The notes under the pieces are model-generated. The model made no database searches. It was given only the letters and a program-made list of their open reading frames with translations, and had not been told where the DNA came from. The position numbers and the translations under genes are program-made. Source: Microbacterium sp. 4R-513 (lineage in GTDB: Bacteria; Actinomycetota; Actinomycetes; Actinomycetales; Microbacteriaceae). Taken from it: 64,000 nucleotides of DNA. This document shows, one piece after another, positions 50,125 to 60,862 of the stretch. How positions within the stretch are numbered: the first letter of the stretch is position 1; the number at the start of each line of letters is the position of its first letter. The stretch spans positions 2,294,001 through 2,358,000 of the forward strand of contig NZ_CP049256.1 in the NCBI RefSeq assembly GCF_011046485.1, read 5' to 3'.

Positions 50125-51261
50125 ATGCCCGACGTCGAGCCGCTCCCGCTCGCGCAGCTCACGACGCTGCGCACCGGCGGTGTCGCCGCGCGCATGATCG
50201 ACGCGCACACGCGCGACGAGCTCGTCGGTGCGCTCCTCGAGGTGTGGGGCGACGGCGGCCCCTGGCTCGTGCTCGGCGGCGGCTCGAACCTGTTCGTCGG
50301 CGACGAGCCCTTCGACGGCGCCGTCGTGCGCATCCTCACGAAGGGCATCGAACGGATGCCTTCACCCCGGCCCGGCTTCGCCCGCCTCCGCGTCGAGGCG
50401 GGGCACGACTGGGACTCCCTCGTCGGCTTCGCGGTCGAGCAGGGGCTCGCCGGGATCGAGGCGATGTCGGGAATCCCCGGCACGGTCGGCGCCGCACCTG
50501 TGCAGAACATCGGCGCCTACGGTCAGGAGATCGTGCAGACGCTCGTCGAGGTCGAGCTGCTCGACGAGTCGACGGGCGAGGTCACGACCGTGCCGGCTGC
50601 TGAGCTCGGCCTCGGCTTCCGCACGTCTGTGCTCAAGCACCACTACGGCTCGGCGCCGCTCCGCTCCGCGGTCATCCTGTCGGTGACGCTCGAGCTCGCG
50701 GAGGTCGGCCACGAGGAACGGCCGATTGCGGGATCGCAGCTGCGCACCGCTCTCGGCCTCGCCGAGGGTCAGGGCGTCACGGTGGCCTGGATCCGCGACC
50801 ACGTGCTCGCGACCCGCCGCCGCAAGGGCATGGTGCTCGACGACGCCGACCCCGACACGTGGAGTGCCGGGTCGTTCTTCCAGAACGCCGTGGTCTCGGC
50901 ATCCTTCGCACGCACTCTGCCCGACGAGTGCCCGCGGTGGCCCGTCGCCCCGGACCTCGACCCGGTACTCGTCATCCCGCTCGCGTCGTTCGACGGCTAC
51001 GTGCCCGCGCCCGTGACCCACCAGCCCGACGTCAAAGTCAGCGCCGCGTGGCTCATCGAGCACTCGGGCATCAGCAAGGGCTTCAAGCTCCCGCGCTCGC
51101 GCGCCGCACTGTCGACCAAGCACGCGCTCGCCCTCACGAACCGAGGCGATGCCACGGCGGCAGAGCTCGCCGAGCTCGCGCGCTTCATCCAGGGCCGTGT
51201 GCAGTCGGAGTTCGGCCTCGTGCTCCAGCCCGAGCCGGTGCTCCTGGGCGTCGAGCTCTGA
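50125..51261 (+). CDS. murB: UDP-N-acetylenolpyruvoylglucosamine reductase (MurB)
   Basis: Cytoplasmic FAD enzyme reducing UDP-GlcNAc-enolpyruvate to UDP-MurNAc in peptidoglycan synthesis. 378 aa, with FAD-binding TTLRTGGVAARM, LVLGGGSNLFVGDE and the type signature GIPGTVGAAPVQNIGAYGQE. The proton donor Ser is in SAGSFFQNAVVS, and a C-terminal Glu is in QPEPVLLG. ATG 50125 follows the hadB stop by three bases, so the three genes form one operon. Confidence 0.95.
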   Translation: MPDVEPLPLAQLTTLRTGGVAARMIDAHTRDELVGALLEVWGDGGPWLVLGGGSNLFVGDEPFDGAVVRILTKGIERMPSPRPGFARLRVEAGHDWDSLVGFAVEQGLAGIEAMSGIPGTVGAAPVQNIGAYGQEIVQTLVEVELLDESTGEVTTVPAAELGLGFRTSVLKHHYGSAPLRSAVILSVTLELAEVGHEERPIAGSQLRTALGLAEGQGVTVAWIRDHVLATRRRKGMVLDDADPDTWSAGSFFQNAVVSASFARTLPDECPRWPVAPDLDPVLVIPLASFDGYVPAPVTHQPDVKVSAAWLIEHSGISKGFKLPRSRAALSTKHALALTNRGDATAAELAELARFIQGRVQSEFGLVLQPEPVLLGVEL

Positions 51262-51338
51262 GGGGAGTCTCTGCTCCGGGGCGTTGAACTCTCAGCCGGC
51301 GCCTGAGCGCGTCGCCGGGCTCTGAGCTGAACCCGCGG

Positions 51339-51740
51339 TCAGGCCACCTGGCGGCCGCACACGCCGCACACGCCGTTGGCGGCCACCTCGATGAAGCAGT
51401 CGGGGCACATCGCGCGCGTCGTGTCGAGGTCGGGTGCGCGCCGGGCGGGCGCCGAGACGCGCGGCGCGGATCGCGCCCGCTCCCGGCGCACCGGCGCCGA
51501 GGGAGCGACCGGGGCGCGCCGCGCGGCGGGAACGTGCGCCGCGCAGTAGAACCGCACGTACCCGGCATGGTTGTTGGGATGCCGGTGCTTGTACGCCCAC
51601 AGCTCGTCGCGCGGCCGCGGGTCGACGTCGGGTCCGCAGCCCGCGCAGCGAGCGGGCCCGCCGGGGACGACGTCGGCCAGCAGCATGGGGGACTCGAACG
51701 GGAGGGCATCCCGCCAGTCGGCCGACTCGGTGATCCTCAT
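51339..51740 (-). CDS. Small zinc-ribbon protein
   Basis: 133 aa with two metal-binding clusters: CAGC near residue 32 with YCAAH near 66, and CPDC near 112 with CGVCGR near 124. Between them is a basic Ala/Pro/Arg-rich linker of about 35 residues. The start (MRITESADWRDALPFESPMLL) is a pattern known from uncharacterised actinobacterial proteins. ATG 51740 lies two bases after the aminotransferase stop, so it is co-transcribed. Nucleic-acid binding is plausible but unproven. Confidence 0.65.
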   Translation of the reverse strand: MRITESADWRDALPFESPMLLADVVPGGPARCAGCGPDVDPRPRDELWAYKHRHPNNHAGYVRFYCAAHVPAARRAPVAPSAPVRRERARSAPRVSAPARRAPDLDTTRAMCPDCFIEVAANGVCGVCGRQVA

Positions 51741-51742
51741 CG

Positions 51743-52942
51743 TTACGCGAACAGGTCCTGCATGCGGTGAACGCCCTCGAGGAGGGCATCGTCGCCCAGT
51801 GCGTACGACAGGCGCAGGTATCCCGACGGGCCGAACGCCTCGCCCGGCACCACGGCGACCTCGGCCTCGTCGAGGATGAGGTCGGCGAGCTCGAGCGAGG
51901 TCTCGACGCGCTTGCCGCGCCACTCCCGGCCGAGGAGCCCGGTCACGTCCGGGTAGGCGTAGAACGCGCCGAGGGGGTTCGGCACGGTGACGCCCTCGAT
52001 CTTCGACAGCTCCGAGACGATGAGCTTGCGCCGCCGGTCGAAGGCGAGCCGGAACTGCTCCGCCTCGGTCTGCGGGCCGGTCAGGGCCGCCAGCGCCGCG
52101 CGCTGCGCGACGTTGTTCACGTTCGAGCTCAGGTGCGACTGCAGGTTGGCGGCGAGCTTGATGGCGTCGGCGGGCCCGACCATCCAGCCCAGACGCCAGC
52201 CGGTCATCGCGTAGGTCTTGGCGACGCCGTTGACGAGGATCGTCTGAGCCGCGGCATCCGGAACCGCCTCCACGATCGAGACGGCACGCACGCCCTCGTA
52301 GACGAGGTTCTGGTAGATCTCGTCGGAGATGATCCAGATGCCGTGCTCGACCGCCCACTCGCCGATCGCCTTCGTCTCCTCCGCGGTGTACACCGATCCC
52401 GTGGGGTTGGAGGGCGAGACGAAGACGAGCGCCGTCGTCTTGTCGGTGCGCGCGGCCTCGAGCTGCTCGACCGTCACCTTGTACTCCTGGTCCGCCCCGG
52501 CGAACACCTCGACGGGCACGCCGTCGGCGAGGGCGATCGCCTCCGGGTACGTCGTCCAGTACGGGGCGGGGAGGAGCACCTCGTCGCCCGGGTTCACGAC
52601 CGCCTGGAACGCCTGGTAGACGGCCTGCTTGCCGCCGTTGGTGACGACGACCTGCGACGGCGCGGCCTCGAGGCCCGAGTCGCGCAGTGTCTTCGCCGCG
52701 ATCGCCTCGCGCAGCACGGGGAGGCCGACCGCGGGGGTGTACCGGTAGTTCGCCGGGTCGTGGAGCGCCTCGATCGCGGCATCCACGATGAACTGGGGCG
52801 TCGCGAAGTCGGGCTCGCCGGCCGCGTAGCTGATGACGGGACGGCCTGCCGCCTGAAGAGCCTTGGCCTTCGCATCGACCTTGAGGGTCGCCGACTCGGC
52901 GATCGCGGACAGCTTGCGGGACAGGGGAGCGCGTTCGGTCAC
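51743..52942 (-). CDS. Class I pyridoxal-phosphate aminotransferase (aspartate aminotransferase-like)
   Basis: 399-aa fold-type I aminotransferase. GEPDFATP binds substrate carboxylate, [10 protein letters not shown] contains the conserved Asn, [10 protein letters not shown] the Asp/Tyr pair, and [16 protein letters not shown] the PLP lysine. This is the Igamma pattern of AspAT/prephenate aminotransferase from Gram-positives. GTG 52942 is the only family-consistent start. It diverges from the ABC exporter genes across about 118 bp. Confidence 0.9.
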   Translation of the reverse strand: MTERAPLSRKLSAIAESATLKVDAKAKALQAAGRPVISYAAGEPDFATPQFIVDAAIEALHDPANYRYTPAVGLPVLREAIAAKTLRDSGLEAAPSQVVVTNGGKQAVYQAFQAVVNPGDEVLLPAPYWTTYPEAIALADGVPVEVFAGADQEYKVTVEQLEAARTDKTTALVFVSPSNPTGSVYTAEETKAIGEWAVEHGIWIISDEIYQNLVYEGVRAVSIVEAVPDAAAQTILVNGVAKTYAMTGWRLGWMVGPADAIKLAANLQSHLSSNVNNVAQRAALAALTGPQTEAEQFRLAFDRRRKLIVSELSKIEGVTVPNPLGAFYAYPDVTGLLGREWRGKRVETSLELADLILDEAEVAVVPGEAFGPSGYLRLSYALGDDALLEGVHRMQDLFA

Positions 52943-53060
52943 GCCTTCGAGCGTACCCGGGCGCGCCGCCTCGATGACGGCGAGGCATCCACCGAATGGG
53001 GGATGGGCGCTACGTCGGAAGGGCGTTCCGCTCCGGGCCGGCATCGGAGAGGCTGGACGA

Positions 53061-53974
<914 letters not shown>

Positions 53975-53978
<4 letters not shown>

Positions 53979-54820
53979 GCGTCGCGGTCGGTTCGGAGCG
54001 CCGGGCTCTGCGCAGTGCCGTGGCTCTCGGATGGTGGCGCACGCGCTTCGAGCTCATCCAGTACTTCCGGTCGGGCGACACGCTCTTCTTCACCTTCCTC
54101 TTCCCCATCGCGATGCTCGGGCTGTTCAGCGTCGTGTTCGGGTCTGACGGCGACTTCCAGCCGGCGCCCGGCGTCCCGGCCATCTCGGTCGCCGAGCTCT
54201 ACCTGCCGGGGATGCTCGCGGCGGGCCTCCTGCTGTCGGGGTTCCAGAACCTCGCGATGGACATCGCCGTCGAGCGCTCGGAGGGAACGCTGAAGCGCCT
54301 CGGCGGAACGCCGCTGTCGCCCGTGTCGTACTTCGCCGGGAAGATCGGTCAGGTCGGCGTGACCGGCACGCTCCAGGCGATCCTGCTGCTCGCCTTCGCC
54401 GTCTTCGTCCTCGGCGCGGAGCTCCCGACCGACCCGTCGAAGTGGGCGGTGTTCGCGTGGGTCTTCGTGCTCGGCATCACGACGTCGGCGCTGCTGGGAG
54501 TCGCGCTGTCGTCGGTGCCCCGGACGGCGAAGAGCGCGACGGCGGTCGTCGTCCCCATCGCCCTCGTCCTGCAGTTCATCTCGGGCGTCTACCTGTTCTT
54601 CTTCCAGCTCCCGGACTGGCTCCAGAACGTGGCGAGCCTCTTCCCGCTCAAGTGGATGGCCGAGGGCATGCGCTACGTGTTCCTGCCGGACAGCTACGGC
54701 GTCCTGGAGCAGACCGAGGACTGGAACCTCGCGGGCGTCGCGCTCGCCCTGTCGATCTGGCTCGTGGTCGGGCTCATCCTCTCGCGGCTGACCTTCCGGT
54801 GGATCCGGCGCGACGCGTAG
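53975..54820 (+). CDS. ABC-2 type exporter permease (DrrB-like)
   Basis: 281 aa with six membrane spans in the ABC-2 layout (first span DTLFFTFLFPIAMLGLFSVVF, then the conserved ELYLPGMLAAGLLLSGFQNLAMDIAVERSEGTLKRLGGTPL region, key part ERSEGTLKRL). It works with the preceding ATPase. Overlapping start, and the two-component system begins 30 bp downstream, so one four-gene operon is likely. Confidence 0.88.
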
Positions 54821-54850
54821 CCTCGTGACGCGGCGGCGAAGGGGCTCGAG

Positions 54851-56038
54851 ATGCTGAACAGGCGGTGGTGGGACGTCACGGTCATCGGCGCGATCCTCGC
54901 CATCGCCGTGTTCTCATTCCTCGGCTTCGGCCCGACCGACCCGACGAAGCGGCTCATCGTCCTCATGACCCTCGGACTCTTCGTCGTGGGATACGCGGTG
55001 TTCGCGCGGCCGGAGATCGGGTCCGAGGCGCCCACCTGGCGGGTGCCCGTCTTCGTCACGATCGCGGCGGTGTCGATCTGCATCGGCGTGGCCGCAGGTC
55101 CCTTCCTCTCGATGCTCCAGGTCGTCGCCTACCCGCTCGCCTGGGTCATCACGGCCGATCGCAGGCAGGCGATCCTCGCCTCGGTCGTCATCGCGCTGGC
55201 TGTCCTCGCCGGGTATCTGCTGGGCGGCGGGCTCTCGTTCGAGGCCTTCGTCTCGGGTCTCACGACGGCGGGCTTCTCGGTCGCGTTCGCCATCTCGCTC
55301 GGGCTCTGGATCACGAGCATCGCCGAGTACGGCGAGGAGCGCGGGCGGCTGCTCGCCGATCTCACGGCGGCACAGGCGCAGGTCGAGGCCCTCAGCCGGG
55401 ATCGAGGTGCCGCGAGCGAGCGGGAGCGGCTGGCCCGCGACATCCACGACACCCTCGCCCAGACCCTCGCGGGACTCGTGATCCTCGCGGAGCGCGCGGG
55501 CAGGCAGTCGCGGGACGGAGCGACGGATGCCGCGGCCTCGACGATCGCGACGGTGGAGCAGGTGGCACGTGAAGCGCTGGCCGAGTCGCGCGCGCTGGTC
55601 GCGCGCACGGCGGCGGTCCCCGGCGAGCTGGTCTTCGCGGCGGCGGTGGAGCGGCTCGCCGAGCGCTTCCGCGCCGAGGCGGGCCTGGCGATCGACGTGC
55701 ATCTGCGCATCGACGACTCCGCGCCCCTCGGCCGGGACGCCCAGGTCGTGCTGCTGCGCTGTCTCCAGGAGGCGCTCGCGAACGTCCGCCGGCATGCCGG
55801 GGCGACGCGGGTGACGGTCGCGGTCACCTCGCTCGGCGCGACGACCGAGGTCGAGGTGACCGATGACGGGCGCGGATTCGATCCCGACGCACCCCGGTCG
55901 GGATTCGGGCTCGACGGCATGGGGGAGCGGGTCGCGCTCGCGGGCGGCTCGATCGACGTCGAGTCCGCGCCCGGTGCCGGCACGACGCTGCGGGTCCATC
56001 TTCCCCACGAGCCCGCTCACGCGGAGGAGGCCCGGTGA
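54851..56038 (+). CDS. Sensor histidine kinase (NarL-type HisKA_3)
   Basis: 395 aa. Five or six membrane spans (about 10-155) with almost no extracellular domain, a coiled linker, then the dimerisation/phosphorylation helix with H199 (ARDIHDTLAQTLAGL) and an HATPase domain (EALANVRRHAGATRVTV, DDGRGFDPDAP, GFGLDGMGERVALAGG). This intramembrane-sensing design is typical of kinases paired with ABC exporters. The stop overlaps the response-regulator start. Confidence 0.9.
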   Translation: MLNRRWWDVTVIGAILAIAVFSFLGFGPTDPTKRLIVLMTLGLFVVGYAVFARPEIGSEAPTWRVPVFVTIAAVSICIGVAAGPFLSMLQVVAYPLAWVITADRRQAILASVVIALAVLAGYLLGGGLSFEAFVSGLTTAGFSVAFAISLGLWITSIAEYGEERGRLLADLTAAQAQVEALSRDRGAASERERLARDIHDTLAQTLAGLVILAERAGRQSRDGATDAAASTIATVEQVAREALAESRALVARTAAVPGELVFAAAVERLAERFRAEAGLAIDVHLRIDDSAPLGRDAQVVLLRCLQEALANVRRHAGATRVTVAVTSLGATTEVEVTDDGRGFDPDAPRSGFGLDGMGERVALAGGSIDVESAPGAGTTLRVHLPHEPAHAEEAR

Positions 56039-56667
56039 TCCGGCTCGTGATCGCCGACGACCACCCCGTCGTCCGGGCCGGGCTCGCCGGCATGCTCTCG
56101 GATGAGCCGGGCTTCGAGGTCGTGGGCGAGGCATCCGACGGCGACGAGGCCGTGCGGATCGCGGGGGCGACCCAGCCCGACGTCGTGCTGATGGACCTGC
56201 GGATGCCGGGAAGCGACGGTGTCGCCGCGACGAGCCGCATCGTCGCGGGCGAGGCGGGGACGCCGCCCCCGCGCGTGCTCATCCTCACCACCTACGAGTC
56301 GGACGACCAGATCCTGGCCGCCATCGAGGCGGGCGCCGACGGCTACCTGCTCAAGGCCGCGCCGCAGGTCGAGATCGTCGCGGGCATCCGCTCGGTCGCG
56401 GCCGGCCAGCCGGCGCTGTCTCCGCATGTCGCGGTACGACTCGTGGAGCGGATGCGCCGACCGGAGACCGAGACGGTGCTGACGCCGCGCGAGACCGAGG
56501 TCCTGCGCCTCGTGGCGACCGGCCACAGCAACAAGCAGATCGCATCGCGGCTGGGCATCGGCGAGGCGACCGTCAAGACGCATCTGCTCAAGGCGTTCGA
56601 CAAGCTCGGCGTCGCCGATCGCACGCATGCGGTCACCGTCGCGATGGAGCGCGGAATGCTGTCCTGA
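56035..56667 (+). CDS. LuxR/NarL-family response regulator
   Basis: 210 aa. Receiver domain with acidic pocket D8/D9, phosphoacceptor D54 (VLMDLRMPGSDG) and a C-terminal helix-turn-helix (TPRETEVLRLVATGHSNKQIASRLGIGEATVKTHLLKAFDKLG, key part EATVKTHLLKAFDKLG). GTG 56035 overlaps the kinase TGA. It probably controls the upstream ABC exporter. Confidence 0.92.
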   Translation: MIRLVIADDHPVVRAGLAGMLSDEPGFEVVGEASDGDEAVRIAGATQPDVVLMDLRMPGSDGVAATSRIVAGEAGTPPPRVLILTTYESDDQILAAIEAGADGYLLKAAPQVEIVAGIRSVAAGQPALSPHVAVRLVERMRRPETETVLTPRETEVLRLVATGHSNKQIASRLGIGEATVKTHLLKAFDKLGVADRTHAVTVAMERGMLS

Positions 56668-56684
56668 GGGCTACCCTTTCCCTC

Positions 56685-57008
56685 ATGGACGAGTTGGTGT
56701 GGGGAGCCGTGATCTCGTCGGTCGCGCTCGTCGCGGCCGGCGTGCTGGTCTGGTGGCTCTGGGGTGGGTGCGGTCGCGCACTCACCGGCGCCATCGGCAC
56801 TGTGGTGGGCGGCATCCTCTCGCTCGTGCCGCTGCTCGTCATGCCGGATCAGGATGCCGCGCTGCGCACCTCGTTCGTCATCACCATCGTGACGGTGGTG
56901 TGGCTCCTGGGCTGGGTGCTCGCGAGCGGGATCCGGGCGCAGCGGCTCGCGCGCGAGGCCGAGGCCGAGGCCCTGGGCACAGTGCGAAGCACCGCCCCCA
57001 GGGCCTGA
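56685..57008 (+). CDS. Small hypothetical membrane protein
   Basis: 107 aa with three hydrophobic segments (about 7-27, 33-53 and 64-85) and a basic/acidic C-terminal helix. ATG 56685 follows GAGGGCTACCCTTTCCCTC. No domain recognised. It lies 17 bp after the response regulator and may be the last gene of that unit. Confidence 0.55.
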   Translation: MDELVWGAVISSVALVAAGVLVWWLWGGCGRALTGAIGTVVGGILSLVPLLVMPDQDAALRTSFVITIVTVVWLLGWVLASGIRAQRLAREAEAEALGTVRSTAPRA

Positions 57009-57011
57009 GCG

Positions 57012-57347
57012 TCAGAGGTCGAGGGGCCAGGCCGGCCGCAGCTCGATGATGCCTCCCGCGGCCATCGGGTGGCGCCCGGCGATCTCGAGGGCCTCGTCGA
57101 GCGACTCCGCCTCGAGCACATCGAATCCCGCGATCCACTCGTGCGTCTCGGCGAAGGGGCCGTCGGTCACGATGAGCTTGCCGCCGCGGCGGCGGACCGT
57201 CTTGGCGTCGGACGGCGGACGCAGCCGGTCGCCCTCGGTGGCCTTGCCGGCGCCGTAGGTCTCATCGACCCACTGCTCGATCGTGATGGGCGCCTCCTCG
57301 CCCTCTTCGAGGCTGGGGTCGACGACTACGAGCATCAGGAACTTCAT
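57012..57347 (-). CDS. YCII-related (DGPF/PhnB-like) protein
   Basis: 111 aa. The family hallmark is KLIVTDGPFAETHEWIAGFDVLEAESLDEALEIAGRHP (key part TDGPFAETHE, about 60-70), preceded by MKFLMLVVVDP. These proteins are small ferredoxin-like dimers, often encoded beside ECF sigma factors of the SigI/ECF42 group; none is adjacent here. ATG 57347 follows GGAAAGGACAGCGCG. Function unknown. Confidence 0.8.
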   Translation of the reverse strand: MKFLMLVVVDPSLEEGEEAPITIEQWVDETYGAGKATEGDRLRPPSDAKTVRRRGGKLIVTDGPFAETHEWIAGFDVLEAESLDEALEIAGRHPMAAGGIIELRPAWPLDL

Positions 57348-57490
57348 CGCGCTGTCCTTTCCGTTGAGCGACGTTACTGCTCTGTGCGTCGAACGACCCG
57401 TTGCCGGGTCGACGAAACGCGCGAAAAGAATTCGCGGATCTTCCGCGACCCTCGGCGAGTCCCGGTTCTGCGGCCCTGGGAGCGAAGAGA

Positions 57491-57528
57491 ACCGGATGCC
57501 TCGACCCGCGCGGGTCGAGGCATCCGGT
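57491..57528. terminator. Perfect 18-bp hairpin after malate synthase gene
   Basis: Arms of 18 nt (inner part CTCGACCCG/CGGGTCGAG) with a CG centre. It again includes GGATGCC/GGCATCC. Leftward transcription of aceB would end here, 17 bp after its stop codon. Confidence 0.8.
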
Positions 57529-57544
57529 CCGTTCGAACCGCCGA

Positions 57545-59227
57545 TCAGCCGGCGTCGACGAGGAACTTCGCGTAGGCCGGCAGCGTCAGGAAGGCAGGGA
57601 AGTCCGCGCCGAGCGCGACCTCGCGGAAGACCTCCGCCGCGTCGTCGAACCGGTCGCCGGTCCCCGTGCCTGTCGAGGGGCGGCGCTCCGCTTGCGCGAG
57701 CACGTCGGCGATGAGTCCCTCGACGTACTCGCGGGTGATGGGGGTGCCGTCGTCGGTGGTGCGGTCCTGGTGGATCCACTGCCACACCTGCGAACGGCTG
57801 ATCTCGGCGGTCGCGGCATCCTCCATGAGGTTGTCGATCGCCACGGCGCCCTGACCCCGCAGCCACGCCTCGAGGTAGCGGATCGCCACCGAGACGTTCC
57901 CGTGCACGCCGGCCGCGGTGATGGGGCGGCCGATGTGGACGTCGATGAGGTCGGCCGCCTTCACGTGGACCTCGGGCCGCTGGCGATCGAGCTGATTCGG
58001 CCGCTCGCCCAGCACCGCATCGAACTCGGCGCGGGCCACGGGGATCAGGTCGGGGTGGGCGACCCACGTGCCGTCGAAGCCGTCACCGGCCTCGCGCTTC
58101 TTGTCGGCGGCGACCTTCTCGAACGCGCGCTCGGTCACTTCGGGATCGCGGCGGTTGGGGATGAAGGCGCTCATCCCGCCGATCGCGAACGCGCCGCGCT
58201 TGTGGCAGGTCTTGACGAGCAGCTCGGTGTACGCCCGCATGAACGGCACGGTCATCGTCACTTCACTGCGGTCGGGGAGGACGAACCGCGCCCCGCGGCC
58301 GCGGTAGTTCTTGATGATGGAGAAGATGTAGTCCCAGCGGCCGGCGTTGAGGCCCGCGCAGTGATCGCGCAGTTCGAACAGGATCTCCTCCATCTCGAAC
58401 GCCGCGGGCAGCGTCTCGATGAGCACCGTCGCGCGGATCGTGCCGTGCGGGATGCCGAGGAAGCGCTCGCTGAAGGTGAAGACGTCGTCCCACAGCTTCG
58501 CCTCCTCGCTGGACTCGAGCTTCGCGATATAGAAGTAGGGGCCCCGGCCGTCGGCGATCAGCCGCTGGGCGTTGTGGAAGAAGTACAGCCCGAAGTCCAC
58601 CAGCGAGCCCGACGCGGCGAGCGTGCGGCCCGCGCGGTCCGTGAACGCGATGTGCTGCTCGGGCAGGTGCCAGCCGCGGGGGCGCATGACGATCGTGGGG
58701 GTCTCGCTCGCCGTGACCTCGTACCGCTTCCCCTCGGGGCTCGTGAACGACAGCTCGCCGCGGATCGCGTCGCGCAGGCTCAGCTGCCCTTCGATGACGT
58801 TCTTCCACGTGGGGCTGGTGGCATCCTCCTGGTCGGCGAGCCACACCTTCGCCCCGGAGTTGAGGGCGTTGATCGTCATCTTCGGATCCGTGGGGCCGGT
58901 GATCTCGACGCGTCGGTCTTCGAGGCCCGGTCCCGCTCCGGCGACCCGCCACTCGGCATCCTCGCGGATGTGCCGGGTGTCATCGCGGAACTGCGGATCG
59001 TGCCCGTTGCCGATCTCGAAGCGGCGACGCAGGCGGTCCGCGAGCCGGTCATGGCGGCGGGCCGCGAAGCGGACGTGCAGCTCGGTGAGGAACGCGAGAG
59101 CCTCGGGCGTGAGGACCTCGCCGTACCGCGGTCCGATCCGGCCCAGGATCTCGATGGCCGACTTCGCCGCGGTCGCCGCGGGCGGCGTGGTCGTGGTGTT
59201 CGGGGGAGAGGTGTCGATGAGTGTCAT
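57545..59227 (-). CDS. aceB: Malate synthase A
   Basis: Second enzyme of the glyoxylate shunt: glyoxylate plus acetyl-CoA gives malate and CoA. 560 aa, the length of isoform A. It has the conserved blocks VWLADQEDATSPTWKN, IVMRPRGWHLPEQH, VLIETLPAAFEMEEILFELRDH with the Mg2+-binding Glu, WDYIFSIIKNYR, and GMSAFIPN. ATG 59227 follows GAAGGAAAGACC. It lies 161 bp after aceA in the same direction; the gap has no clear terminator, so it may share the aceA promoter or have its own. Confidence 0.95.
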   Translation of the reverse strand: MTLIDTSPPNTTTTPPAATAAKSAIEILGRIGPRYGEVLTPEALAFLTELHVRFAARRHDRLADRLRRRFEIGNGHDPQFRDDTRHIREDAEWRVAGAGPGLEDRRVEITGPTDPKMTINALNSGAKVWLADQEDATSPTWKNVIEGQLSLRDAIRGELSFTSPEGKRYEVTASETPTIVMRPRGWHLPEQHIAFTDRAGRTLAASGSLVDFGLYFFHNAQRLIADGRGPYFYIAKLESSEEAKLWDDVFTFSERFLGIPHGTIRATVLIETLPAAFEMEEILFELRDHCAGLNAGRWDYIFSIIKNYRGRGARFVLPDRSEVTMTVPFMRAYTELLVKTCHKRGAFAIGGMSAFIPNRRDPEVTERAFEKVAADKKREAGDGFDGTWVAHPDLIPVARAEFDAVLGERPNQLDRQRPEVHVKAADLIDVHIGRPITAAGVHGNVSVAIRYLEAWLRGQGAVAIDNLMEDAATAEISRSQVWQWIHQDRTTDDGTPITREYVEGLIADVLAQAERRPSTGTGTGDRFDDAAEVFREVALGADFPAFLTLPAYAKFLVDAG

Positions 59228-59388
59228 GGTCTTTCCTTCTCTAGGTCTTCGGGGTTTGGGGCGCGATCCGCCCGCCGTGGACGGTGTGTCGCGGCGTGTC
59301 GCGGGTGCGAAGCGCCCCGAACCCGGGATGTGGGTGGAATGGGTGCCATGGGCCGGCGGGGTCGGGCCGTGCCGGGGCATCCGTTCGA

Positions 59389-60720
59389 TCAGTGGAACTG
59401 GGCGGTCTCGGTGGAGCCGGCCAGGGCCAGGGTGGCGCTGTCGGGGTTGAGCGCCGTCGACACGAAGTCGAAGTAGCCGGTTCCGGCCTCGCGCTGGTGC
59501 TTCGTCGCGGTGTAGCCCTGCGCTTCGGCGGCGAACTCGGCTTCCTGCAGCTCGACGTAGGCGCTCATGGCGCGCTCGGCGTAGCCCTTGGCGAGGTCGA
59601 ACATCGAGTGGTTGAGGGCGTGGAAGCCGGCGAGGGTGATGAACTGGAACTTGTAGCCCAGCTCGGCGAGCTCCTTCTGGAAGCTCGCGATCTGCTCGTC
59701 GTTCAGGTGGCTCTTCCAGTTGAAGCTGGGCGAGCAGTTGTAGGCGAGCAGCTTGCCGGGGAACGGCTCGTGGATCGCGTGCGCGAAGTCCCGGGCGAGC
59801 TCGATGTCGGGCTCGCCGGTCTCGACCCAGAGCAGGTCGGCGTAGGGCGCGAACGCCAGGCCGCGGCTGATGACCGCTTCGAGTCCGGGCCGCACGCGGT
59901 AGAAGCCCTCGGTCGTGCGCTCGCCGGTCGTGAAGGCCTGGTCCCGCTCGTCGACGTCGCTCGTCAGCAGATCGGCTGCCAGGGCGTCGGTGCGGGCGAT
60001 GATGACCGTCGGCACGCCGGCGACATCGGCGGCCAGTCGCGCGGCGTTGAGCGTGCGGATGTGCTGCTGCGTCGGCACGAGCACCTTGCCGCCGAGGTGA
60101 CCGCACTTCTTCTCGCTCGCGAGCTGGTCCTCCCAGTGGATGCCGGCCGCGCCCGCCTGGATGAGGGAGTGGGCGAGCTCGTAGGCGTTGAGGGGTCCGC
60201 CGAAGCCGGCCTCGGCATCCGCCACGATCGGCGCGAGCCAGTCCTGCGTCATCTCGCCGGTGCCGACGGATGCCTCGGCGTGCTCGATCTGGTCCTGGCG
60301 CAGGAGCGCGTTGTTGATGCGCCGCACGACCGACGGCACGGAGTTGGCCGGGTACAGGCTCTGGTCGGGGTAGGTCTGACCGGCGAGGTTGCCGTCGGCG
60401 GCGACCTGCCAGCCGCTCAGGTAGATGGCCTTGAGCCCGGCGCGCACCTGCTGGACGGCTTGGCCGCCGGTGTAGGCGCCGAGCGCCCGGATGTACTCCT
60501 CGGTGTGGAGGAGGTTCCACAGGTTCTCGGCGCCGCGCTGCGCGAGCGTGCTCTCCTCACGGACGGAGCCGCGCAGGCGGATGACATCGTCGGCGGTGTA
60601 GGTGCGCTCGATGCCGTCCCAGCGGGGGTCGGTGTCCCACACCTCCTGCAGGTCGGCGGCGGTCTGCGTCTGGTCGCCGGCGCGGAGGGGCGGTCGGCCG
60701 GGAGTGGCGTGGATCGTCAT
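59389..60720 (-). CDS. aceA: Isocitrate lyase
   Basis: First enzyme of the glyoxylate shunt: isocitrate gives glyoxylate and succinate. 443 aa. The active-site loop KKCGHLGGK contains the catalytic Cys, with [15 protein letters not shown] just upstream, [11 protein letters not shown], and [10 protein letters not shown] near the C-terminal third. ATG 60720 follows GAAGGAGTCCTC. It diverges from ramB, whose product regulates aceA and aceB in Corynebacterium. Confidence 0.96.
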   Translation of the reverse strand: MTIHATPGRPPLRAGDQTQTAADLQEVWDTDPRWDGIERTYTADDVIRLRGSVREESTLAQRGAENLWNLLHTEEYIRALGAYTGGQAVQQVRAGLKAIYLSGWQVAADGNLAGQTYPDQSLYPANSVPSVVRRINNALLRQDQIEHAEASVGTGEMTQDWLAPIVADAEAGFGGPLNAYELAHSLIQAGAAGIHWEDQLASEKKCGHLGGKVLVPTQQHIRTLNAARLAADVAGVPTVIIARTDALAADLLTSDVDERDQAFTTGERTTEGFYRVRPGLEAVISRGLAFAPYADLLWVETGEPDIELARDFAHAIHEPFPGKLLAYNCSPSFNWKSHLNDEQIASFQKELAELGYKFQFITLAGFHALNHSMFDLAKGYAERAMSAYVELQEAEFAAEAQGYTATKHQREAGTGYFDFVSTALNPDSATLALAGSTETAQFH

Positions 60721-60862
60721 GAGGACTCCTTCTCGGGATGCCGGGGCCGAGGCTCCGGTCTCGTTCGTCGTGTCACCCACTGTCCGTGAAGATCCCGGCG
60801 CCCGCCGACCGATCAGCGTGTGAACTTTCGGCATACTTCTGCTTTCGTGACAGAATCCGGGG
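60721..60862. promoter_or_regulatory. aceA-ramB divergent promoter region with candidate RamB site
   Basis: 142 bp between the starts of aceA and ramB. GAACTTTCGGCA at 60822-60833 resembles the corynebacterial RamB motif (A/G)AACTTTGCAAA, and TTCTGCTTTCG follows 5 bp later. Shared control of both genes from here is expected from the corynebacterial model. Confidence 0.5.
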